Origin: Typha latifolia | Taxonomy: Eukaryota > Streptophyta > Magnoliopsida > Poales > Typhaceae | Direction: 5' to 3' | DNA: 64,000 bases | NCBI GenBank assembly: GCA_019914945.1 | Contig: CM034105.1 | Coordinates: 6,696,001-6,760,000 of the forward strand | Shown here: piece by piece, positions 1 through 11,403 of the stretch | How positions within the stretch are numbered: the stretch's first letter is position 1 | How the letters are laid out: each line of letters begins with the position of its first letter | Notes under the pieces: model-generated | Database searches by the model: none | Told to the model about the DNA's origin: nothing | What the model saw: the letters and a program-made list of their open reading frames with translations, nothing else | Position numbers and translations under genes: made by a program

Positions 1-1556
1 AAGATAGATGAGCAACAAGGAAGAGACTAGGAAGATTCATCAGCTTGGGACTGATGGTTTGTCCCGACTTGAATTACTAGCTACAACTACTGGAAAGCTG
101 GTAGTTCAAGTGGGGATGAGCTATCAGTCGCCGATGTTTATATTGAAGAATGGCAAGTAGAAAACGGTTGGAGATCAGCGGCTTTCTTTTGGCGGTACCT
201 TGTGAAAAAGGTGATGGAAGTGTGGTGGACTGTTATAGTCCGATCCAGTCCAAGCCGGAGTAAGGAACTGGGAATTGGCTTCATCCCCGAAAGATCAACT
301 GGCGCAAGACAAGCACACTCGTCGGCAATCAAGATAGGAACCATCGGAGAAGACTTTCTGGTTTACAATCAGGACCCCAAGTTTTATTTTATTAGTTTTT
401 GGTTAATGTTAGTCCATTGTAACCCCATTAGACCTAGGAGTCTAACCTTTATTTTGTACTTGGTTGCTTTAGGAGTTAGTTGGATCTGATCTCATCAAGC
501 AAGGGGTCGACCGAGTTGAGTCTATTGAGTCAAGTTGAGTATGGTGTGCACCCTATTGGACAATCATTGATGAATGAGATTATTTTTCTTGGATTAGGAG
601 TAATTGCTAATTAGCTTCATCACCAACCCTAGCTCGCCACCATCAACCACCACCATTTCCTCCTTCCAAGCGTGGCCACCCTTTCGATCAACCGAGAGCC
701 CTAACCATGCCCCTATGCTATGATGGTCGGACCTACCAAGGGACCATTACACTAGATTTGGGGCTAAATTTGGTGAAGACACTTCTTTCCAACGTGTTAT
801 TTTTAAGTTAGTGAAATATGTAAAAATTAAGGAACAAATAAATGAAATTGATACTCACTGAAGTTTATATCTTGAATAGTGGGATAGAGAGGATGGTGGT
901 GCCACTTGAAGAGAGAAGTTGTGTTCTGCCAATTTATGCATGTAACATCTGATTCTTGTGAAGCCTTACTTAGTCTAGTATAGGTTTTAAGACATTTATA
1001 CCTTTATATTGCACTTTCTTTTTTTACTCTTGCAATACTTTCAGACTTCATATGTTCATGGAAATATATTGGCTTTACACTCTTTGGCTTGAACCTGATG
1101 CCTTGACATATTGCAAGACTGAATGGCTTGCCTTATGCCTCTGCCTTTTCATCTGTTTGTATCAACACTGCCTTTATTCTATAGAAAGTTTAAAGCAACT
1201 GGAACAAAGTACATTGGATTCTACGTCTTGCAAAGGCAAAGTGGAACCAATTACTTGACAATCTAAAATGTTATGATCATATTTCATGCTTTTAATTTTT
1301 TAATCTGCAGCGCTAATAAACTAGATTTACTTTTTAATATTAATATTTAATTCACTGCTGTGCAAGTTGATGTGATCGATATCTGTTTGATGTTCTATTC
1401 AGGTTAGTCTAATTTATTCTTCATGCTTCTAGTTATTAGATTGGTCTAATTTATATCATTAGTTTAATCTCCAAAACACTGACCACTGGAAGATATTAGA
1501 TTGGTCTTTATATTTTCTTTTTTGTCATATAGTAACTCCTCTTTGTCCAGTGACAG
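1..1556. other. Upstream flank, repeat-like, no exon recognised
   Basis: I find no exon of the downstream peptidase here. The preceding exon should encode the family stretch just before the VREFER segment, and no such reading frame is visible. Bases 1-780 look like degenerate retroelement sequence: short broken frames, then a C-rich leader-like stretch at 600-700 resembling the LTR leaders elsewhere in the window. Bases 800-1550 look like ordinary AT-rich intron. The gene's earlier exons are probably left of the window. The retroelement assignment is weak because no domain is recognisable. Confidence 0.4.
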
Positions 1557-4500
1557 GTTAGAGAATTTGAACGCCATGGTGCGAGACTTACTCCAAGCAA
1601 GAGAAATGAAATGGAGAATTTGAAATCTCAAATTGATGAACTAAGTTTGAAATACATTCAGAACCTTAATGATGGTTCTAAATTTATTCTTTTCAGTGAG
1701 CAAGAACTAGCTGGAATGCCTCTTGAATTCCTTATGGTGAGTTCCCAAATTCCTAGTTCGTTGCATGGAAGTTTATATTTATTTCATTTTCATGGATGTG
1801 CAAATTCTCTATAGATGGATAAGCGTTGCTCTACAAAATATATGGTAACATAAATTAACTGTCTTTTAGATGCCTGTAAGGTCTTATGTTTTTATCTTTT
1901 GGGTTATTATATATATATAGGCACTATCCACACTATGTTGGCCATAAGGAGCACCATAAGTTCTTCTATCTATAAGATTCCAACTGTTAGTTTATTTCCC
2001 TTAATTCCAAGTCATAGTTAGATAGATTGAGCAATCCATTCTCTTGAAAAGATTGGTCACCGCAAACAAGGGAGGTTTGACATTGCATTAGTAAAAAAAT
2101 AATAATAAACAAAATGCAACACTAATTAAAGTGATTTTACTAAAAGTATGATAAACTATAAGCCGGTCGATGCATGCAGGTCTCATTTATGGCCATTGGA
2201 TCAACGGGCAATACTCGACGCCGATTCCCATATGCGTGGCCCTTGAGAAGTTTATTAACCAGTAGGTCATCCCTAATTAGACCCTTATCAAAAGCTTAAG
2301 AGTTCGTTCTAGTATATTAGTTGAACAACATAGAGTATTGACCAACTCTTGGCTTACTGTATTAGTTGTTATATCTTAGACCAACTCTTGGCTTACTGTA
2401 TTAGTTGTTATATCTTAGTGCTCTAATATATATATATATATATGCTGGCAATAAATACCAATATATGATTTTCTAGTTTTCTAGAAGTACTTTTGGTATC
2501 ATTATATGGACATATAGCTTCGTCATGCCTTCTTTCACGGCGGCTTGTTTGTAACTTTTGCATCTGATGTGCCCAACTATTTTAGTGAAATTTGGCTCGT
2601 AATTGATTCTCATTGTTCTAAGTAACCTTGTGTTTGATCACTTCCCCCTTAAAATTTATTATTTCATGTTAAGTTTGTTTAATCTGTGCATTATATTGAT
2701 TTATTTATCTCCATACAATATTTTAAAAAGCGGCCGCGGGTGGCGGGCGATCACTCCACTGCCTAATGCCTAGGCGGAAGACGAGCGATAAGATGGGTGA
2801 CAAGGCGGTCTAGCATTTTTTATATAAAATAAAAGATATATATAATATAGATATATAATATACATTATATTCTTATATGTAAGTGTAACCAATATAGTAT
2901 ATACAAAAAATTTAGTAGTGCACTAAATCAAAATACTAAATAGCATAATCACAATTCACAACCATAATAACAATTAACAAGTTCACAACTATAATATCCA
3001 CAAGAAATAATAGAAATACATAATCAAAGATTCAAAATTATCAAAACCGTAAGTTCCTAGTAACAAGTTTGCAATCATAATAAATAATATGATCAAAAAT
3101 ATTAAAACCATAACAAATAACATATGATCAAAATTATCAAAGTTCATAACTATAATATAAAGGCTCTATTCTAATGTTCTTCACAATTTATTGGAGGAGT
3201 TTCGTCTACCAAAAGATTATCATCGGAATCATCAAACTCTAGCGCAATATCATTCTCGTTGTTTGTTTTTTCATCCGTTTCAATTAATTACTCATCTAGA
3301 AAAGTGAAAGGAGTGCTACTAGTAGTAGCTTGAGTAGATCTAGTGCTCCTTAATTTTAAATATTTTTTGGCTCGTGATGTTCTGTCACCATCTCCTAAGT
3401 TAATCCTTCACCTAGAAAGATATCTTAATTTATATGATCATTATCCAACCATTCACTTGTATTATTTCTTTCTTTTGAAGTGACTAGATTCTTCTCTTTT
3501 GCTATTTTTTTCATTTATTTTTACATTAAATTGTAAGTAAACAAGATCATTCAACCTCTTCACTTTTAGTCTATTTTTCTTCCTTGAATGAATTTGAAAT
3601 CAAAGACTAAATCGATTTGATAATAAAATTTATCAATTTAGCTTAGTGACAATGCTTAATGATATATTACCTATTTAAAGGAGCTCCAATTCATTTCACA
3701 TTCTAAGGAGCTACATGTTAAATTAAGATGCCATTTTAAGTAGGGGGCACCAGCTCTATATACACTCCACCTATGAGCTATAACCATAAAAATTAAAAAG
3801 TAAAAGACATTTTTAATTACATATGCTAATTAATAATTATTACTTGGGTTGAATTTATCACTGTTAAGTTCTCTTATTAATCTTCCTAGTGGTCTCCTAA
3901 AATTTTCAGTGGCATTTTTATATACTTTTATCTCCACATTCAAAATGTGAATTTGAATGGCTTAATCTGGATAAAAGTTCTCAATACAACTAAAAACATC
4001 GTCCATTACATTTAAGTCACTCCATTTTATTAATATCTATATGAAGATAGTATGGATTTAAGTGATATGTAGCAATGTGGAGATGTATATCAGGCTTTCC
4101 ATTTTTGTAGTGATAAGTTGCATCTTGATACAATCTCCTCTTTAGGCGAAGGCTCGATCTATTCCAATTTCTAGATCTGGACAGAATCTGCCACAGAACT
4201 TTAGAAATAGATCTCGAAAGATGCCGCCGTCGGATCGATGTGAGATTTTGATAACATAATTTGAATTTCTCTGACATTCCACATTTTAGAAACGGATCCT
4301 ATCAAATATTTCACATTTTCTATGATCATCTATATTTTAGGTATTCGGGGAATCCTCCTTAGCTCCGGAAAAGAGTTTTCCAACAAATCAAGTTTCAGGC
4401 GAATCGGATGCTGAGATCTCAAGATATTGTCCGATTAGTGGACGAATGTCGAGAAGGCTGTCTTAGGATCCGTGGATGGAGGCACGAGATCCTTGATGAT

Positions 4501-7500
4501 GGTGGTCGGTGGTGGGTCGGGATTAATGGGTTGGCGCCGGTGAATAAGTGGTGGTGGAAGGATTATAAGTGATGGAAGGGGTAGGGCTAGTGTTGGGATA
4601 GATTGGAAGAAGGGGGAGGAGAGGGCCACCCCTAAGGGACTTGGATGATTGGCCGGTCGAGGGAGATTAGATGCGGCGTTGCGGGGATCGAGAGAGTGGG
4701 AGCGAAGAAGACGAAGGAGGTAAGGCAAAAACTCAATTCATCAATAATGATACTATGGTTGCCATCCACACCTTTAGAGGCTAATCAACAATTCAAAATT
4801 AACCCTAAACAGTGCATTTTCACCGACCGCATTCGAATGCGCCCCATCGCGTTCGAACGCATTTATTTCTCACTTCTCTGGATTTGCGAACACGATGCAG
4901 GCGTTCGCAGGCGCGTTCGAATGCACAATTCACTCTCTGAATGTGCAAACGTGATGCAGGCGTTCACAACCGCGTTCGAACGCACTCCACTCGCGTTCGA
5001 ACGCGACATATAGAAAACTTATTTTTTTAAGAATTAAACACTAAAATAAGAGACAAAGATATCCCTAAAGTGTATCCATGCTCGAAACGACATCAGTGAA
5101 GTCCGAATTGTATCAATCCACCACGCTTCCGCAACCTTGTCCTCAAGGTTTGAAATTTGGGAAGCGATCCATGATATCTGACTCTTGCTCCCATGTAGAC
5201 TCGTCAGTTGGTTTGCCCAGCCACTCAATCAACACTTCGGTCTCCAATCTGGATCCATGGCGTCTTCTCCTACGGCCTAAGACTCGGACCGGTTTAGTTA
5301 GGACATCTTCCTCCATTGGTTCGGGCAAGGCCGAATCCACCACATGATTAGGCCCGATTTGGGCCTTTAATGCCAATACATGGAAGACCGGATGGATCTT
5401 GGTCCCCTCAGGTAGGTTCAACAGGTAAGCTACTGGACCGATTCGTTGTAACACTCGGTATGGACCATAGTACTTGTGACCCAACTTCTGGTTCAAAATT
5501 GGCCTCAATATGGATTGCCGGTACGGTTGAGCTCGAACGAACACCCATTGATCCACCTCAACTCTCGCTCACACCGGTCTTTGTCATGAGTCTGCTTCAT
5601 ACGATTTTGGGCTGTTGCTAGGTGAATCTTGAGCCATCTCAAGGTTTCATCTCGATCAGCAAGTTCCAAGTCGAGCTCAGTTTTATCTGTCGCCGCGAGT
5701 CTATCGTAGGTACGCAAGACAGGGGGAGTGCGCCCATAACCTACCTCAAAGGGGGTCATGCCGATGCTAGAGTGATGAGCGGTATTGTATGACCACTCGG
5801 CCCATGGAAGGAATTTGACCCAATCCTTTGGTCGGTCCGCCACAAAGCATCGCAAGTATTGCTCTAGTTCGTGATTCACTACCTCGGTTTATCCATCCGT
5901 CTCGGGGTGATAAGCTGAACTAAGGTTGATTCGAGTCCCTTGCAATTTGAAGAACTCGGACCAAAACTCGCTGATGAAGATGCGATCCCGGTCTGACACG
6001 ATCGTCTTAGGCATCCCATGCAAGTGCGTCACTTCCCGAACAAAAATTTCAGCAGCCTTTTTCGCTAAAAACGGGTGCAACAATGCTATGAAATGAGTAT
6101 ATTTGCTCAGCCTATCCACCATAACAAACACCACCGATTGTCCTTGGACCTCCAGCAACCCCTCGATGAAGTTCGTAGAGATATCCTCCCAGATATGCTC
6201 CAGTATAGGCAGTGGTTGCAACAGCTCGCTGGGTTTGAGCGTCTCCGATTTGACTTGTTGGCCGATTTGGCATTCACGCACATATTTCTTCACGTTCGAC
6301 TTCATCGTTGTCCATGTACAGTTTTGTCTCAGCGCTTGTAGGTACGTAAGACCCCTTCATGGCCTGCTATAGGAGTATCATGGAAGTGTGCCATCAATAG
6401 TCTCCGTAGCTCTTCGTCCGCGGGTACCTTGATCCGCCTGCGCTCGAGTACCAACCTGTCGCGCGCCTCTTGCTCGGGGTGGCTTGATGGGTTCTCTCTC
6501 AGCTCCTCCATGAGTCGGACCAGATCACTATTCCCTGCGCTGGCTCCGTAGATCGAGAAAAAAAGGAAAAGTGGATGCTGAGAAAGAGACGAGCTCACTT
6601 GCGTCCCCTACGCTTGGAAGTTCAATCAGTGGTTGATTTCCATCCAGCAGCACTCTTTGATCATTCCTCCAAAATGTCGCGGGCCCCAAGCTTTGAAGCC
6701 ATTAGGTCCCCAAAACAATGTCGGCGCCTCGCAAGGCCAACAGATAAATGTCCAATGTGAAACATTGGCCTTGCACCTCCAACTCCACACCTTCACAAAT
6801 GAAATCTACCTGCAATGTGGTGCCGTTCCAATCGTCACATCGAACCCTTCCATGGGTTCCAACTTAAGCCCAATCTTCCTAAGAAGCCTCTTGTCAATGA
6901 AGTTGTGGGTGGACCCGGTGTCGATCAAGATTCTCACTATGATTGTCTCGAATACACCGTTCACCCGCAAGGTCTTTGGCACAGCTGCCTTTGAATAGGC
7001 ATAGAGGGAGATTTCGGCTATCATGTCCTCCACGAGTTGCTCCTCAGCTACTTCTCCTTGATGTCTAGCCACACCTTCATCTTCAGCTGCAAACTCATCA
7101 TCCACATCCTCTAATCCATCTATTAGTATCACCGATCCTATCGGTTTAGCGCAGCGATGTCCAGGTACAAACTTCTCATCACAACGAAAGCATAGGCCTT
7201 TGGCTCTTCGTTCCTCCACTTGAGCAAGTGTGAGTGCTCGTCCCGGTCCTCTAGGTGCGTACTTCACATCTTGGGATGGCTTCAGAGGTGCTCGAGAAGG
7301 CACCATTGCAGCAGCGGTCCTCGGTACGCTGATAATATTTCTTGTCGCTATGGTTGGTTGAGCTTAATTGCGGCTTCGTTGGCTCGTCCAATTCTATTTC
7401 AGGTGTAACTTAATGGCCCTGTGTTTTTCTTCTATGAGCACCATATCTTTCGAAGGCTTCTTTTAAAGTTCTAGGCCTTAAAGCCCTCATGTCGGCTTGT

Positions 7501-10500
7501 ATGTCTCCCCGCAGCCCGGAGATGAAGGTGCTGCAAAGTTGTTGATCCGTCTATAGGGGTTGACATCGGCTACTTATCCTCTCAATCTCTTTTTGGTATG
7601 CCCCAACCGTTGTCTTTTACACCGTCTTTGAGAGGAGAGCATCGAAGTCTTCATACCTCGACGCTCCAAATCGCCGCATGATATTGGCACAAAATTCAGC
7701 CCAAGTTTCGATAGCCTCATTGGCATTGGCTACTCGAAAACAATGAAGCACCTCATCTTCAAGGTGGAAGCTCGCAAGCATCACCTTGTATTCTTCCGCC
7801 ATACCTTGGTATGCGAAGAATTGCTCCGTCCTATACAACCAATCGATCGGATTGCCACCTTTGAACTTGGGGAATTCGAGACGCACAATTTGTCCACGGA
7901 TATCGTTGTCTCGTTCTGAATCATGTCCAAGTCCTTGTCTAACCGGAGGAGGATGCACCATGAATGGTTGATGATCCCTCATTCGGTTTTGATTAACTCG
8001 CCGTGGTTCCGGATCGTATTGCCCCGCCCACGAATGTTGATCTCCAAGGTTATCTCCATAGTGGTTCGCTCGTCGGATGGGTTCACTTGCAACTGGGCCT
8101 AGTGGAACCATCCTTGCTTGCCTCTTCCCATAGGGTGGTGGCAGCAGCGGCTCTTGTGGTTGCAAATTCTGAATCGGTGGCGGTGGGTTCATGGGAATGG
8201 ACTCGCGTTGTGGGGTCGATGGTGCGTTCCCGTTCGCCATGGTTTCCCTTGTCGCCCGTAATTCCCGCATCATCTCCATCATCGTCTAGTTGTTGATGGC
8301 CATTTGTTCGGAAAGAGACCCCAACACGGCTTGAACAATAGGTTCTTCCATATTCCGATTAGAATGGGCGGTTTCTCGGGTGGAAGTTCCTGCAACCATT
8401 TCCCCCTCCTCTATTAGGAGAATCTCTTCTTCCTCATCTCGTCATGCAGCCATGGCTCTGGTTGTCGTCATAGGAAATGCGTGTCCGAGGAACGGTGGCT
8501 CTGATACTAGCTTGATACGATCTCCCCTGTAGGCGAAGGCTCGATCTATTCTGATTTTCAGATCTAGACAGAATCTGCCACAAAACTTTAGAAATAGATC
8601 CCGAAAGATGTTGCCGTCGGATCGATGTAAGATTTTGATATGTTGTAGCCTCAGAAAAGAGCTTTCCAACAAATCAAGTTTCAGGCGAATCGAATATTGG
8701 GATCTCAAGATATTGTCCGATTAGTGGACGAACGTCGAGAAGGTTGACTTAGGATCCGTTGATGGAGGCACGAGATCCTTGATGATAGTGGTCGGTGGTG
8801 GGCCGGTATTAATGGGGTGGCGCCGGTGAATAAGTGGTGGTGGAAGGATTATGGGTGATGGAAGGGTTAGGGCTAGTGTTGGGATAGATTGGAAGAAGGG
8901 GGAGGAGAAGGCCACTCCTAAGGGACTAGGGTGATTGGCCGGTTGAGGGAGGTTAGAGGCTGCGTCGCTGGGGATCGAGAGAACGGGAGCGAAGAACACG
9001 AAAGAGGCAAGGCAAAAACTCAATTCATCAATAATGATTCTGTGGTTGCCATCCACACCTTTAGAGGCTAACCAACAATTCAAAATTAACCCTAAACAAT
9101 GCATTTTCACCGACCGCGTTCGAACGCTCCCGATTGCGTTCGAACGCATTTATTTCTCACTTCTCTGGATTTGCAAACGCGATGCAGGCGTTCGCAGACG
9201 CATTTGAATGCACAATTCGTACTCTCTGGATGTGCGAACGTGATGCAGGCGTTCACAACTGTGTTCGAACGCACTCCACCCACGTTCGAACACAACATAC
9301 ATAAAACTTAATTTTTTAAGAATTAAATATTAAAACAAGAGACAAAGATACCCCTAAAGTGTATCCATGCTCGAGATAACATCGGTGAAGTCTGAATCGT
9401 ATCACATCTAAAAAAGTCTTAGAAGAAGTCTCATTGTTATCAAAAATATTTTTTATTTCTTTTTTAGCATCTTTCAACCCACCATATATGAATCTCATTG
9501 ATGGCTTATTTTCACCATTAATTACTCAAAGCAATTTCATTAAAGGAATGAATATTTGAACTGCAAATGACACTTGCCCCTAAAATTGGTTATTGAGGAT
9601 ATTAGAATAAACCATTTTTCCTTTCGCAGTTTTTGACCATTTGTAACTTAAAAATTTATCGGAAGTAAACATAAGGCTTAATTTCTTCTCCAAAAGACTC
9701 TGCAATGTTAGAAATGAAGTGACAAATCTTATGACCTCGGGTTTCATGATCTCCTTTTTTTATATAAATTGATGCATCAAACTTAATGTCTTGTGATATC
9801 CATAAATGAAGATAGTGACTTCCTTCTTACGTTCAATTGAACTTTTAATCCTTCCTTTGATATTATCTCCAATATCAAAATCTATACAGTTGGCGACATA
9901 AGATATCCAGTATATACGTGGATATTTTTGCTTCAGCAACCATACAGTTGCTAAATTAGCAGCAGCATTATTAGTCACAACTTGAAACACATTTTTCTCT
10001 CCCACTTTATTGATACCCTTAACAATAATATTATAAATATATTCACTTGTATGTTAAACTTTAGAATAATCAACTGAATGTACAAAACTAATCCCCAGCT
10101 CACAATTGACACGTAAATTCATAATGCTTCTTTCTTTTCAATCTGTCCAAGTGTCTGTCAAAATAGAGTAGTCATTTTTCTTTCATGCATCTCTATGGTT
10201 CTCTAAATCATCATTTGTTTAAGCTACTTCTTCAAAAGCGGCTCATATGACTCATGCATAGATGCCAGCTTGAACCTCGGATCATACTGACTAACTGCTT
10301 CCATCATTACATGAAATGATTTATTAGTAACAACATTAAAAGGAATGCCACACTTATAAATCTAATGAGCTAAGTACATTAGCACTCTATCTCTTTGTTC
10401 TTTTGCAAAAGTATATTTTTATGCTTGTTTGTACTATCTTCCCCCAATCTTTAATTGCAACTTCTAGATCAATAGAGGTGTATTTGTATAAAGGACCTCT

Positions 10501-11362
10501 ACTCGGTCTTTTATTGAATCTTCCTTTTTTCCAAATAAGTTTACTTCTGCCCTTACTTCTACTTCCTCTTTTGATTTATTTTTCTCTCTTTGTTTCCCTC
10601 TAGATGCTCTTTATTAACTTTTTTGGCCTCATCATTAGCTTTTCGACAATGAGCAACATCACCTCTAACATGAGCAATATGCTTTTTGAATCTACTGATT
10701 CCTCTTTTAGTGACCTTCCCACAAAATCTACATTTTACCGTATTCGCATTATTTTTATTTGAAAAATATCTATATTACCACTTTAAATCATTGGTGCTAA
10801 CATGCACAAAAAATTTAAATGAAGTTGACCTAGCCACAAACAGTGTTTGAGAGAAATTAGTGGTTTTATCTGATTATCTGTAATGAAATTAGCTAAAAAA
10901 CAAATATAATTGATAATTCACATTTCAAATTTAAAAACAGTAATGTTTTACTTTCTCAAGTAAAAACTAAAAAGTAAAAACTAACAAGTAAAGACAGTAA
11001 TCAATAACTAATTACTGATTATTGATTAACAAATCAAGTAATTTTTTATTAACAAATTAAGTTACTGATTAAGAAAAAATTAACAGATAAGCAACCAACA
11101 TTCAATTGATTAAGTGATTACTGATTAATAATTAACAAATTAAGAAAGAAATGTAAAAAAGCAATTCAACAGATTAACAGATAATTACTGATTTACTTCA
11201 ATTAATTTCTTTAACAGATAATTACTTCAATTAATACTTCAACAGATACTGGCCAACTTCAATTAGGAAATAAGAAGTTAAGAACTAAACGATTAAGACA
11301 GAATTGATCAATTGAAAATAAAAATTAAATAAATCTTTTAGTGTGAGAGACTGAGACTATAA

Positions 11363-11403
<41 letters not shown>

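Larger units (their letters stand above)
4126..9404 (-). mobile_element. Ty3/gypsy chromovirus lacking RT-RNase H, nested in a hAT element
   Basis: The element is bounded by LTRs that begin TGATAC and end GTATCA. It is flanked by the exact 5-bp duplication CATCT (4121-4125 and 9405-9409). The internal part is only 3397 bp and reads gag, protease, integrase and chromodomain on the minus strand. The reverse transcriptase and RNase H expected between protease and integrase (about 2 kb) are absent, so this copy could only have moved with enzymes supplied by a relative. LTR lengths differ (990 and 892 bp) and have many mismatches, so the insertion is not recent. Confidence 0.92.
3180..10760 (-). 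pseudogene. hAT transposase, decayed and split by a retrotransposon
   Basis: Read on the minus strand. A BED-type zinc finger is visible at about 10750-10630 (VKCRFCGKV followed by [10 protein letters not shown]). A central catalytic-domain segment is at 10005-9760 ([14 protein letters not shown], then [14 protein letters not shown], matching the VVTDNAAN and W..C.AHC.D motifs of plant hAT transposases). Further sequence lies at 9500-9405. After the gypsy insertion the frame resumes at about 4125-4017 with [10 protein letters not shown] (family AAYYLNP), and the acidic C-terminal tail is at about 3350-3180. Stops and frameshifts occur between pieces, so the gene is dead. The strand and order fit one original gene. 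Confidence 0.8.

Noticed and set aside
1052..1258. Possible upstream exon of the peptidase
   Set aside because: The translation does not match the expected family segment before VREFER and it lacks a suitable donor in phase.
4435..4728. 97-codon minus-strand frame, proline-rich
   Set aside because: It is the leader region of a gypsy LTR; a matching frame exists in the other LTR (8721-9149) and no protein family is evident.
4830..5008. Regularly repeated palindromes resembling a CRISPR array
   Set aside because: They lie inside LTRs of a eukaryotic retrotransposon, spacing is irregular, and the spacers themselves repeat.
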